DNA of 14,593 nt, taken from NCBI GenBank assembly GCA_964645815.1, contig CAZYCR010000021.1, forward strand, positions 1-14,593, written 5' to 3'. Positions 1-6,794 of the stretch are shown here, one piece after another. The notes beneath the pieces are model-generated. The model worked only from the letters and a program-made list of their open reading frames with translations, did no database searches and was not told the origin of the DNA. The position numbers and the translations under genes are program-made. This stretch comes from JAHISC01 sp964645815 (lineage in GTDB: Bacteria > Patescibacteriota > Patescibacteriia > UBA9934). Within the stretch, counting starts at the first letter, position 1. Each line of letters starts with the position of its first letter.

Positions 1-606
1 CATAATGGAGGTGAATATCGACTACCAAAGAATTTACCAAGAAGTAAGTGGATTCATATTTCCGAACTGGGTGAGGGCTACAAAAACCTTTACAAAGATG
101 TAGTAAGACTCAGAAAATCAACAAATATCCGTATTAGTTTTAATCCTGGTACAGTGCAAATCCAAGAGAGATCACAAGAACTCTTTTCCCTTTTAAAACT
201 AACTGATGCTCTCTTTTTAAACAAAGTCGAAGCACAAACGCTCCTCAATCTTAAACAAGAAGAGACCATGCAGTTCATGATGGGAGCTCTTAAAAAACTT
301 GGACCCCAAATTGTTGTCATTACTGATGGAAAAAATGGAGCTTTTGCATATGAAGGTGAACATCTATGTTATGCGCCAATGTTCCCTGGAAAGCGCCAAG
401 AAGCAACCGGTGCTGGAGATGCTTTTGCGACCGGTTTTTTGGGCGCTTTGCTTTCAGGTATAAAACACGATGGCGCTTTACAATGGGGTGCAGTTAATGC
501 CGCTTCGGTTGTTGAAAAAATTGGGCCAACGGCCGGATTACTGTCTAGTACTGAAATTACTAGAAGGATCAAGGCTCGACCAAGTTACAAAACAAAAGAA
601 CTTTAA
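1..606 (+). CDS. PfkB-family carbohydrate kinase, C-terminal part (5' end outside window)
   Basis: The frame is open from base 1, so this is the last 201 residues of a protein whose N-terminus lies before the window. It is a ribokinase/PfkB-family sugar or nucleoside kinase. The visible evidence is the PfkB signature ATGAGDAFATGF, with the catalytic-base Asp at visible residue 140, preceded by the usual N-K-x-E segment (NKVEAQTLL) and the VVITDGKNGAF strand that precede the ATP site in this family. The stop lies 2 nt before the start of a second PfkB kinase, so the two are almost certainly co-transcribed and may be diverged tandem duplicates. The substrate cannot be told from the sequence. 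A GTG at 154 is an internal Val codon, not a start. Confidence 0.85.
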   Translation, partial: HNGGEYRLPKNLPRSKWIHISELGEGYKNLYKDVVRLRKSTNIRISFNPGTVQIQERSQELFSLLKLTDALFLNKVEAQTLLNLKQEETMQFMMGALKKLGPQIVVITDGKNGAFAYEGEHLCYAPMFPGKRQEATGAGDAFATGFLGALLSGIKHDGALQWGAVNAASVVEKIGPTAGLLSSTEITRRIKARPSYKTKEL

Positions 607-608
607 TT

Positions 609-1586
609 ATGTACGACGTCATCACAATCGGTTCCTCGACCAGAGATGTTTTTCTGGTCTCAAAGGCCTTTCGATTAATTAAATCAGAGAAATTTTCAAC
701 TGGCATTGGTGAATGTGTTGCGCTGGGAAGTAAAATCGACGTTGATAAAATGGTTTTAACAACCGGCGGTGGTGGTACAAATTCGGCAGCAACTTTTCGT
801 CGTTTAGCAAATTTAAAAACCGCCATTGTCACTAGATTGGGTGATGATGAATCAGGCCGGGACATATTGAATGGACTTGCTCTCGACGGAGTAGACATTT
901 CAATTTTGACGGTTGTAAAGAAAGCCTATAGTGGCTATAGCACTCTGCTGACAACAGTCGATGGTGAGAGAACTGTTTTGGTACATCGGGGTGTGAGTGC
1001 TGAATTTAATGTTAATGAAATGCCATGGAATAAGATGAAAACTGAATGGATCTACCTGACTTCCCTGGCCGGTAATACGACTTTGGCCACAAAAATCGCT
1101 CAATTTGCCAAAAAAAATAAGATAAAACTAGTTTATAATCCTGGAGCACAGGAATTGAAAAAGGGTTTACGAGTACTGTCACCAATTTTAAAAAATTTAA
1201 CCGTTCTGATTTTGAACATGGAAGAAGCGCAATTACTTACTCGCCTTTCGACCAGAGATGTCAAAAAACTTGTTGAAAAAATTGCTCTCCCTGGTTTAAC
1301 TGTGGTGATTACCAATGGCCCTAATGGTGCTTATGCGGCGCTCGATGGTACGATCTGGTTTGCACGACCACGAAATTTAAAAACGGTTTCCCGTACCGGA
1401 GCTGGCGATGCTTTTGGCTCGGCTCTGGTTTCATCTTTGATCGCTGGCAAAGGAATCGATGAGGCTTTGCAGATTGGAATCATAAATGCTGAATCGGTGA
1501 TTCAATCTTATGGAGCTAAAATTGGAATTCTCACTTCCTGGCCAACCCAGGCCCTCATGAAAAAAATTAAAATTAAGAATATTTAA
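609..1586 (+). CDS. PfkB-family carbohydrate kinase
   Basis: This is a 325-residue complete ribokinase-like kinase, the usual family length. It phosphorylates a sugar or nucleoside with ATP in the cytoplasm; the exact substrate is unknown. It shows the N-terminal glycine-rich substrate motif GGGGTNSA (residues 53-60), the LGDDESGRDI segment typical of ribokinases, and the C-terminal signature RTGAGDAFGSA with the catalytic Asp at 267. The ATG follows the previous stop by 2 nt with no Shine-Dalgarno-like sequence, so translation probably depends on coupling. It is the second of two adjacent PfkB kinases that are clearly diverged from each other. Confidence 0.88.
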   Translation: MYDVITIGSSTRDVFLVSKAFRLIKSEKFSTGIGECVALGSKIDVDKMVLTTGGGGTNSAATFRRLANLKTAIVTRLGDDESGRDILNGLALDGVDISILTVVKKAYSGYSTLLTTVDGERTVLVHRGVSAEFNVNEMPWNKMKTEWIYLTSLAGNTTLATKIAQFAKKNKIKLVYNPGAQELKKGLRVLSPILKNLTVLILNMEEAQLLTRLSTRDVKKLVEKIALPGLTVVITNGPNGAYAALDGTIWFARPRNLKTVSRTGAGDAFGSALVSSLIAGKGIDEALQIGIINAESVIQSYGAKIGILTSWPTQALMKKIKIKNI

Positions 1587-1594
1587 TCGAGCTT

Positions 1595-2260
1595 ATGCCC
1601 AAAACAACACCAGAAATGCAGCCGATGTCTGCTGCAGAATCTTGTCCAAAGTGTCACTCACCAAAATGGTTGCTCATCATCATGGGAGCCCTAATTGTTG
1701 GTTTAACAATTATAGTAATTGTTCTAGCTCTTCGACCGGAATCCGCTGAGCCTGAAGAAATCTCTATTCTCGATGAAAACAAGGAAGTTGATATTGAAGA
1801 GGAAAGTGTTAAAGCAGGAGCTACACAGAGCATGACATTCCTAGAAACGGTTGAATTTGAATACCCTGTCGGCTGGCATGCAGCTCGACATTACGAGGAT
1901 CTTTATACCTATATCGATCTTAGTCCGGTACCAATCAGGTATCTCAACGCGTACGGATCCGGACCATCTCTTGTCTCAGTAAAATTCAGCACTTTAAGCC
2001 CGGCATTCGAAACCCAAGCATTAGGAGAAGTTGATTACGTTAAACAAGGAAATTACACGGTTTATCATACTGAAGAGCTTCTTGATATGCTCTCTACACC
2101 ATCCGAGCCTGTAACAGACGAAACTTATACTTATATCTACAGTGGTGAAGGACAAGGTGCCAGTTTTTCTATCTCATTCACTGACTACCTGACCGAAACC
2201 ACTGAAGACAATGAGGGTTGGGAAACAATTATTAATTCTCTCAAGTTTGAAGAAATGTAA
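1595..2260 (+). CDS. Membrane-anchored protein of unknown function with N-terminal CPKC motif
   Basis: This 221-residue protein is not assigned to a named family. It has a short cytoplasmic N-terminus with one CPKC pair (residues 17-20), a single strongly hydrophobic helix at about 26-46 (WLLIIMGALIVGLTIIVIVL), an acidic linker, and an extracytoplasmic domain from about residue 70. The domain opens with VEFEYPVGWH and closes with IINSLKFEE, a layout resembling PsbP/Mog1-like domains of surface lipoproteins; this resemblance is a suggestion only. It starts 8 nt after the kinase and ends 3 nt before the dehydrogenase, so it is a middle gene of the operon. The N-out or N-in topology is not decided by the sequence. 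Confidence 0.75.
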   Translation: MPKTTPEMQPMSAAESCPKCHSPKWLLIIMGALIVGLTIIVIVLALRPESAEPEEISILDENKEVDIEEESVKAGATQSMTFLETVEFEYPVGWHAARHYEDLYTYIDLSPVPIRYLNAYGSGPSLVSVKFSTLSPAFETQALGEVDYVKQGNYTVYHTEELLDMLSTPSEPVTDETYTYIYSGEGQGASFSISFTDYLTETTEDNEGWETIINSLKFEEM

Positions 2261-2263
2261 CTT

Positions 2264-3256
2264 ATGCCTAAAACAAAAATCTTTGTTACCCGCCTGATTC
2301 CGGATGAAGGCATAAAAATGCTCAAAAAGCGCAAGAATATTGCTCTTGAGATTTATGAGAAAAACCAAATCATTCCTCGACGAGAACTTCTAAAACGAGT
2401 CGCCGGCGCTGATATCATTCTCTCAATTCTCACCGACAAAATCGACGCTGAGATCATGGACGCAGCCGGTCCGCAACTAAAGATGATCGCCAACTACGCC
2501 GTTGGGTTCAATAACATTGATTTAGTGGAAGCTAAGAAAAGAAAAATTGTAGTCACCAATGCACCAGGACCGGAAATTGTTGAGTCAGTAGCCGAGCATA
2601 CGGTCGGTTTGATCTTAGCTCTGGCACATCGTATTGTAGAAACTGATGATTTCACTCGGGCGAAAAAATATAAAGGCTGGGGCCCAATGCTTTTGTTGGG
2701 AACTGATGTTTATGGCAAAACTTTGGGCGTCATTGGTACCGGTCGAATTGGTGAAGGAGTAATTAAGCGACTGCACGACGGTTTTGGCGTCAAAATTATC
2801 TACCACGATATTGAACGAAATTTCAGTCTTGAGAAAAAATACAAAGCCAAATATCGCAGTAAGATGCAACTGTTGAAAGAAGCGGATTTTGTGAGTTTGC
2901 ATGTGCCGCTACTGCCTTCAACCAGGCACTTAATTAGTACCAAAGAGCTTAAGGCCATGAAAAAAACGGCTTACCTGGTAAATACCTCTCGTGGTCCAGT
3001 AGTCGATGAAGGAGCTTTAGTCCGTGCTTTGGCTAAAGGTGAAATTGCCGGCGCAGCACTCGACGTTTATGAGTGTGAACCAGCGATTGATTGTAATTCG
3101 CGTGATCACTTTGAACTCCGAAAGCTAAATAATACAATTTTGACACCTCATACGGCATCAGCTACAGTCGAAACTCGCCAAGCTATGAGTCGAACAGCTG
3201 CCAAGAATATTCTAGCCTTCCTGGACAATAAAAAAATTCCAAATAAAATTAAATAG
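2264..3256 (+). CDS. D-2-hydroxyacid dehydrogenase (glyoxylate/hydroxypyruvate reductase type)
   Basis: This 330-residue protein is a full-length NAD(P)-dependent D-isomer-specific 2-hydroxyacid dehydrogenase, which interconverts a 2-keto acid and its D-2-hydroxy acid in the cytoplasm. The Rossmann motif GTGRIGEG lies at 158-165. The catalytic triad is visible as Arg243 (NTSRGPVVDE), Glu272 (DVYECEP) and His296 (LTPHTASA). The substrate loop NYAVGFNNID (77-86) is like that of the glyoxylate reductase (GyaR) group. No ACT domain follows, which argues against the long form of phosphoglycerate dehydrogenase. Its place beside two PfkB kinases suggests a role in small sugar-acid metabolism (inference). 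ATG is 3 nt after the previous stop. Confidence 0.9.
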   Translation: MPKTKIFVTRLIPDEGIKMLKKRKNIALEIYEKNQIIPRRELLKRVAGADIILSILTDKIDAEIMDAAGPQLKMIANYAVGFNNIDLVEAKKRKIVVTNAPGPEIVESVAEHTVGLILALAHRIVETDDFTRAKKYKGWGPMLLLGTDVYGKTLGVIGTGRIGEGVIKRLHDGFGVKIIYHDIERNFSLEKKYKAKYRSKMQLLKEADFVSLHVPLLPSTRHLISTKELKAMKKTAYLVNTSRGPVVDEGALVRALAKGEIAGAALDVYECEPAIDCNSRDHFELRKLNNTILTPHTASATVETRQAMSRTAAKNILAFLDNKKIPNKIK

Positions 3257-3259
3257 TTT

Positions 3260-3916
3260 ATGACAAAAAATAATTCTAATGTTGCGATCATTGTCGGCCT
3301 CTTGGTCGTGGCAATAATCATCGTCGTCTTTGTCGGTTTTAAGTCATCGCCTGAGATGATTATCGGTAACGAAGAAAATCGAGAAGTAATGATCGATGAA
3401 AACAATAATGAAGTTGTTGTAAATGACGCGACAAATGATAACTTCCTACTTCGCGATGAATGGTCAGAAACTGAAAGAGCTGAAAAAAATATTCAGGCTC
3501 TTGGCGAAGGACAAATAATAGAATCTGGCATCATTCAAGATCCAACTGATGCAAATATCTACTACTTTTCTTCCTATGCGGTAGATAAAGAGACAAGATC
3601 GGTATTGGCAAGTGTTTATAGATATAATATGACCGATTATTCTTTTGAGCGAATCTACAAGAAAACTACGAGTTATGACTATAACGGATACGATGGTGAA
3701 GAACATTGGTTCTTAAACGGAGAACCTTACGCTTATAAATACGGAATTGTTTCTTACGATAGTGGCAAACTGCAACTTATTGGTTATGCTCATTTAATCG
3801 ATAACAGCGACGGTGCTCAATTTTCTGATGAACCATCTATCGGAAATGTGGGTCTCATATTCGACATTAATGATCCATACGGTACGGCTACCGACAATAC
3901 TGCGGACATCTTCTAA
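3260..3916 (+). CDS. Membrane-anchored protein of unknown function, paralogue of the 4043-4711 product
   Basis: This 218-residue protein has a short basic N-terminus (MTKNN), one transmembrane helix at about 8-28 (VAIIVGLLVVAIIIVVFVGF), an acidic Asn/Glu-rich linker, and an extracytoplasmic domain. No named family is recognised. The domain is clearly homologous to the next gene: both contain an E-x-A-x-x-(N/D)IQ-x-L-x-x-GQ-I-I segment, an I-x-DP-(T/A)D-x-(N/D)-(I/V)-(Y/F)YF segment, and Y-(R/K)-YN-x-x-x-YSFER-(I/L)-Y. It begins 3 nt after the dehydrogenase stop and is the last gene of the operon before a hairpin terminator. Confidence 0.75.
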   Translation: MTKNNSNVAIIVGLLVVAIIIVVFVGFKSSPEMIIGNEENREVMIDENNNEVVVNDATNDNFLLRDEWSETERAEKNIQALGEGQIIESGIIQDPTDANIYYFSSYAVDKETRSVLASVYRYNMTDYSFERIYKKTTSYDYNGYDGEEHWFLNGEPYAYKYGIVSYDSGKLQLIGYAHLIDNSDGAQFSDEPSIGNVGLIFDINDPYGTATDNTADIF

Positions 3917-3929
3917 CTTAATCCAAATT

Positions 3930-3953
3930 CACCCGGGCAACCGGGTGTTTCTG
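3930..3953 (+). terminator. Rho-independent terminator of the kinase/dehydrogenase operon
   Basis: A perfect 7-bp stem, CACCCGG (3930-3936) with CCGGGTG (3941-3947), closes a GCAA loop and is followed by TTTCTGATT. It sits 14 nt after the last operon gene. Confidence 0.8.
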
Positions 3954-3977
3954 ATTAAAAAAATAACCTCAAAACAC

Positions 3978-4005
3978 TTGTTTTTATTTTAATTTCACGT
4001 AAAAT
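3978..4005 (+). promoter_or_regulatory. Sigma70-type promoter for the 4043 gene
   Basis: TTGTTT (3978-3983), a 16-bp spacer and TAAAAT (4000-4005) lie just after the terminator and about 38 bp before the start codon. Confidence 0.6.
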
Positions 4006-4020
4006 ATGACCGTAATTCAC

Positions 4021-4040
4021 GGAGGGCAATCAATATGTAA
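4021..4040 (+). promoter_or_regulatory. Shine-Dalgarno plus minimal start-stop (ATG TAA) ahead of the 4043 gene
   Basis: GGAGGG (4021-4026) is placed 8 nt before an ATG at 4035-4037 that is immediately followed by TAA (4038-4040). The real gene begins at 4043, 2 nt after that stop and 16 nt from the ribosome-binding site. The optimally spaced start is therefore a one-codon ORF, and the real gene would be reached by a distant start or by re-initiation. Spacing is seen in the sequence; function is inference. Confidence 0.45.
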
Positions 4041-4042
4041 GT

Positions 4043-4711
4043 ATGTCTGAAATTCTCGAAGAGCAAATCCAAGTGTCTACTCCTCATAAAAGCAAAAATT
4101 CAGCCAACCTCTGGGCAGCGCTGATTTTTATTATCGTGACCGTTGTTTTTGTTGTTTATATTGAACCCATGGTTGATGAACCTGAAGCTAACAATGAGGA
4201 GGTTATCGAAGAAGAAATTGTTGAAATAATTGATGAGCCACAAATAACAAACTTTGCGACTATACAACAAGCAAATTGGAAAGATTTTGAAAAAGCTCAA
4301 ACGGATATTCAGAAACTTACCAAAGGACAAACAATAATTGGTGAAATTTTAGCTGATCCCGCCGATGAGGATGTCTTTTATTTTGCAGCGTCTGCTTATG
4401 ACCAACACCTGCAACAGAACCTAGTTAGTATTTATAAATACAACGTTGCCAATTACAGTTTTGAACGACTCTATCGTACTACTTACGCTCGTGGCGGGAC
4501 GATTCTTTTAGGCCCCGAGGCTATCGCCGAATTTCAGGTGCTCGGCTACGATAATCAACAGTTAATTATCCTCGTAAAAAATCGAGAAGCTAAGATGGAC
4601 GACAGTGTTAATCTCTGGCAGCTTGGCTTGGAGCGCAGTGACGACTATAATTTAGTTAGTATGAATCTCTTGCGACCCTACGCCGGGTTTGATGAATACG
4701 GGAACGAATAA
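4043..4711 (+). CDS. Membrane-anchored protein of unknown function, paralogue of the 3260-3916 product
   Basis: This 222-residue protein has a hydrophilic N-terminus of about 20 residues, one transmembrane helix at about 23-42 (LWAALIFIIVTVVFVVYIEP), a very acidic linker (EEVIEEEIVEIID) and an extracytoplasmic domain homologous to the preceding gene product (shared YKYN/YRYN-x(4)-YSFERLY block and GQTII-GEI-ADP block). No family name is recognised. Unlike its paralogue it is monocistronic, with its own promoter and ribosome-binding site, and ends just before a hairpin terminator shared with the convergent tRNA unit. Confidence 0.75.
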   Translation: MSEILEEQIQVSTPHKSKNSANLWAALIFIIVTVVFVVYIEPMVDEPEANNEEVIEEEIVEIIDEPQITNFATIQQANWKDFEKAQTDIQKLTKGQTIIGEILADPADEDVFYFAASAYDQHLQQNLVSIYKYNVANYSFERLYRTTYARGGTILLGPEAIAEFQVLGYDNQQLIILVKNREAKMDDSVNLWQLGLERSDDYNLVSMNLLRPYAGFDEYGNE

Positions 4712-4724
4712 TTATAAAATTAAT

Positions 4725-4782
4725 TTAAAACAAAAACACTTCAGATCAACTGGAGTGTTTTTGGTGGACCTGAGGGGATTCG
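4725..4782. repeat. 58-bp direct repeat, copy 1: terminator plus 3' end of tRNA-Ala
   Basis: It matches 4900-4957 base for base. It contains a hairpin flanked by A- and T-rich runs and then 21 bp (4762-4782) that equal the 3' end of the tRNA-Ala gene including encoded CCA. The tRNA fragment stops in the T-loop and has no tRNA body behind it, so it is a remnant. The repeat copies are 175 bp apart. Confidence 0.85.
4726..4761. terminator. Bidirectional hairpin terminator after the 4043-4711 gene
   Basis: AAAAACACT pairs with AGTGTTTTT (9 bp), followed inwards by one mismatch and a 3-bp CAG/CTG closure. A- and T-rich flanks let it work in both directions. It stops the plus-strand gene that ends at 4711. 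Confidence 0.7.
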
Positions 4783-4899
4783 CCTTCATCTCTCGCTTCT
4801 GCAGAAGCTCGGATTCAGGCCCGGGCCTCGCTATGCTGTCTGCTGACAGCATATGGCTCCGGCCGTTCGAATCCCTCGCCAGCCAAGCAGTTGGCTGGC
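4783..4899. repeat. Palindrome-rich insert between duplicated tRNA-Ala 3' ends
   Basis: This stretch lies between the two 58-bp repeats and codes for nothing recognisable. It is a chain of small inverted repeats: CTTCTGCAGAAG, AGGCCCGGGCCT, ATGCTGTC/GACAGCAT, and CCAGCCA/TTGGCTGG. GAGGGGATTCG at 4772-4782 and CGAATCCCTC at 4869-4878 form near-matching inverted ends, both copies of a tRNA T-arm. The layout is that of a REP-like palindromic element that uses a tRNA T-arm as its boundary. Confidence 0.6.
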
Positions 4900-4900
4900 T

Positions 4901-4936
4901 TAAAACAAAAACACTTCAGATCAACTGGAGTGTTTT
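4901..4936 (-). terminator. Hairpin terminator of tRNA-Ala
   Basis: This is the second copy of the 9-bp-stem hairpin within the 58-bp repeat. On the minus strand it starts right after the tRNA CCA end and finishes in a T-rich run. Confidence 0.7.
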
Positions 4937-5013
4937 TGGTGGACCTGAGGGGATTCGAACCCCTGACCCTCTGATTGCAAATCAGATGCTCTAGCCAACT
5001 GAGCTACAGGCCC
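4937..5013 (-). tRNA. tRNA-Ala (anticodon UGC)
   Basis: The minus strand folds into a full cloverleaf of 77 nt with encoded CCA. The acceptor stem is GGGCCTG/CAGGTCC and includes a G3:U70 wobble pair, the identity element of alanine tRNAs. The D-arm is GCTCAGTTGGCTAGAGC, the anticodon stem TCTGA/TCAGA holds the loop TTTGCAA with anticodon TGC, and the T-arm is AGGGGTTCGAATCCCCT. Its 3' 21 nt and 5' 13 nt are each repeated outside the gene (4762-4782 and 5091-5103). Confidence 0.96.
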
Positions 5014-5103
5014 ATGATATTTATTCACGAGCGAAGTTGGCATTCGTGCCAACTGCCTGCCCTTCCGAAGCTCCGAAGGAGCGAAGGAGGGAGCTACAGG
5101 CCC
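5014..5103. repeat. Palindromic insert ending in a duplicate of the tRNA-Ala 5' end
   Basis: GAGCTACAGGCCC occurs at 5001-5013 (the tRNA 5' end) and again at 5091-5103. Between the two copies lie a perfect hairpin GTTGGCA-TTCG-TGCCAAC (5036-5053) and a CTGCCTGCCC...AGCGAAGG element (5053-5087) that resembles one at 11532-11560. No gene is present. Confidence 0.65.
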
Positions 5104-5123
5104 GAATTCAACAATGTGGCAAT

Positions 5124-5147
5124 ATCTTACATGATTTCCTGTAAGAT
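5124..5147. repeat. Inverted repeat upstream of the transpeptidase and tRNA units
   Basis: ATCTTAC (5124-5130) and GTAAGAT (5141-5147) form a perfect 7-bp inverted repeat with a 10-nt spacer. It lies between two divergent units and could be an operator or part of the old tRNA promoter region. Confidence 0.4.
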
Positions 5148-5171
5148 GTCAAGGCAAAAATGGGCAATTTG

Positions 5172-5180
5172 TGGTAAACT
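5172..5180 (+). promoter_or_regulatory. Extended -10 promoter of the transpeptidase gene
   Basis: TGG-TAAACT is an extended -10 with no good -35 element. The start codon at 5198 would be only about 10 nt after the expected transcription start, implying a very short leader. Confidence 0.45.
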
Positions 5181-5197
5181 TAGGGAAACTAACGTGT

Positions 5198-6580
5198 ATG
5201 AAATACCTTATCTTGCCCCTCGGGATATTTCTCTTTTTTATCCCTTCTATAGCTAAAGCTGCCACTGCCGAAGTTAATGTCAAACTATTTGACGATAATG
5301 GCGCAGTCGTTTCTTCTTTTTATCCATTTGGTGAGGACTATCGTGGTACAGGTAGTGTTACAGCAGCCGATTTAGGTGATGATGGCGTAGAAGAAATAAT
5401 CGTCGGCTCTGGTCCAGGTTTATCACCTGAAGTCAAAATTTATCGCCAAGACGGTTCTCTGATAAGTGAATTTGTCGCTTATGGCGAATTATACAAAAAT
5501 GGTTTAACAGTTACTGCCTGTGATCTCGAAGGTGATGGCACGACTGAAATAGTCACCGGTACAATGTTTGGCGGCGGGCCTCATGTTAGAATTTTTGATG
5601 CTTTCGGCATTCCTCTTTACGACGGAGGTTTCTTTGCCTATAGCGAAGCTTTCCGAGGTGGTGTCAACGTTGCCTGTGGTGATGTCGATGGCGATGGTAA
5701 TGACGATATAGTTACTGGTGCAGGTTTAACCGGCGGTCCACATATCAAAGTTTTTTCACCGAATGGTGCAATGAAGTATGAAATTTTTTCCGGTAGTGCT
5801 TTTGAAGACACGGGTGCAAGTGTTGCAACAGGTGACCTTAATGGTGACGGTACGGAAGAAATAATTTCTGGTCGCATGGGAAAAGGTGATCCAACAGTCG
5901 TCGCGTTTGATTTTAGAAACGATCATCTATCATTCATGATTGCTCTTCAGGGTTTTGATAATTACGAAAATGGTATTGCAGTTTCTAGCGGTGATGTTGA
6001 TGGTGATAACCGAGATGAAATCGGTGTTTCAACAAATAAACATGAACACGGTCTTATAAAATTTTACGAGCTTACCGGCGCTACTGCCACAATTGTAAAA
6101 CCATTTGACGATCAACTTGAGCGCGGCGTTGCTTTGGCTACTATCAAAAATCGTAATGCTGATGGAATTTTAGCTATGTCCTCGACCCCTATCAGCAACC
6201 AGCAAATTGGCAAATATATTAAAATTGATATCAGTGATCAAACACTTTATGCCTATGAAAATGGGGTTTTAATTAACTCTTTTCTGGTTTCAACCGGTAC
6301 TTGGGCTTTCCCAACACCGCTTGGAGTAACAAAGGTAACAGATAAATTACTTTGGCATGATTACACTTGGAATTATGGTCCGGGTAATCCAAATAACTAT
6401 TCTCTACCAAACGTAAAATATAATTTACGTTTTAGACCACATCTTTATATTCACTCAGCTTACTGGCACAACAACTTTGGTCATCGCATGAGTCACGGGT
6501 GTGTAAACGTTGCACTTGCAAATGCAGAATGGATTTTTAATTGGGCCGAAGTTGGAACTCCAGTTGAAGTTGCAGAATAA
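5198..6580 (+). CDS. Secreted L,D-transpeptidase (YkuD domain) with FG-GAP/VCBS-like repeats
   Basis: This 460-residue exported protein starts at ATG 5198; an upstream in-frame GTG at 5171 lies inside the promoter and is rejected. A signal peptide is clear (hydrophobic LILPLGIFLFFIPSIA, likely cleavage after AKA near residue 20). Residues about 25-330 hold five beta-propeller-like repeats with acidic calcium-type loops such as DLGDDG, DLEGDG, DVDGDG, DLNGDG and DVDGDN, often followed by GGPH. The C-terminal domain (about 345-460) is a YkuD L,D-transpeptidase: IHSAYWHN and the active-site motif SHGCVNV with Cys435. Such enzymes form 3-3 peptidoglycan cross-links or attach proteins to the wall. 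The propeller repeats probably bind surface ligands (inference). Confidence 0.9.
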   Translation: MKYLILPLGIFLFFIPSIAKAATAEVNVKLFDDNGAVVSSFYPFGEDYRGTGSVTAADLGDDGVEEIIVGSGPGLSPEVKIYRQDGSLISEFVAYGELYKNGLTVTACDLEGDGTTEIVTGTMFGGGPHVRIFDAFGIPLYDGGFFAYSEAFRGGVNVACGDVDGDGNDDIVTGAGLTGGPHIKVFSPNGAMKYEIFSGSAFEDTGASVATGDLNGDGTEEIISGRMGKGDPTVVAFDFRNDHLSFMIALQGFDNYENGIAVSSGDVDGDNRDEIGVSTNKHEHGLIKFYELTGATATIVKPFDDQLERGVALATIKNRNADGILAMSSTPISNQQIGKYIKIDISDQTLYAYENGVLINSFLVSTGTWAFPTPLGVTKVTDKLLWHDYTWNYGPGNPNNYSLPNVKYNLRFRPHLYIHSAYWHNNFGHRMSHGCVNVALANAEWIFNWAEVGTPVEVAE

Positions 6581-6616
6581 AAAATTATTGCGTGTTGATA
6601 ACTTTTGTAGTTTTTA

Positions 6617-6645
6617 TTCTCATTTTATTTCAACAGAGATATAAT
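6617..6645 (+). promoter_or_regulatory. Sigma70-type promoter of the H1-like gene
   Basis: TTCTCA (6617-6622), a 17-bp spacer and a perfect TATAAT (6640-6645). This predicts a leader of roughly 140 nt before the start codon at 6795. Confidence 0.6.
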
Positions 6646-6651
6646 TTTAAT

Positions 6652-6794
6652 GTAACAATTTTTTGAATGGTGAAAAGCACGTGCTTATCATACAAAAAAT
6701 TTTGCACGCATCTTTGAACAAAAAATTCCAAGGTCGATGGAACGTTCCTAGATGACACTGCATCACACGATGCAAGAAAGGAGAAAAAAATATT
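6652..6794 (+). promoter_or_regulatory. Long palindromic leader of the H1-like gene
   Basis: The untranslated stretch carries a perfect palindrome AAGCACGTGCTT (6675-6686), GGAACGTTCC (6739-6748), and a hairpin TGCATC-ACAC-GATGCA (6759-6774) directly before the ribosome-binding site AAAGGAG (6777-6783). No ORF of note is present. Control of translation through the last hairpin is possible but unproven. Confidence 0.4.

Noticed and set aside
4762..4782. A second tRNA gene
   Set aside because: Only the 3' 21 nt of tRNA-Ala are present; there is no anticodon arm or D-arm.
4725..5103. CRISPR array
   Set aside because: Only two copies of the long repeat, of unequal spacing from the short repeat, and they carry tRNA ends; no cas genes are present.
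4689..5256. Two plus-strand frames of 101 and 93 residues
   Set aside because: They read through the duplicated terminator, the tRNA-Ala gene and palindromic inserts.
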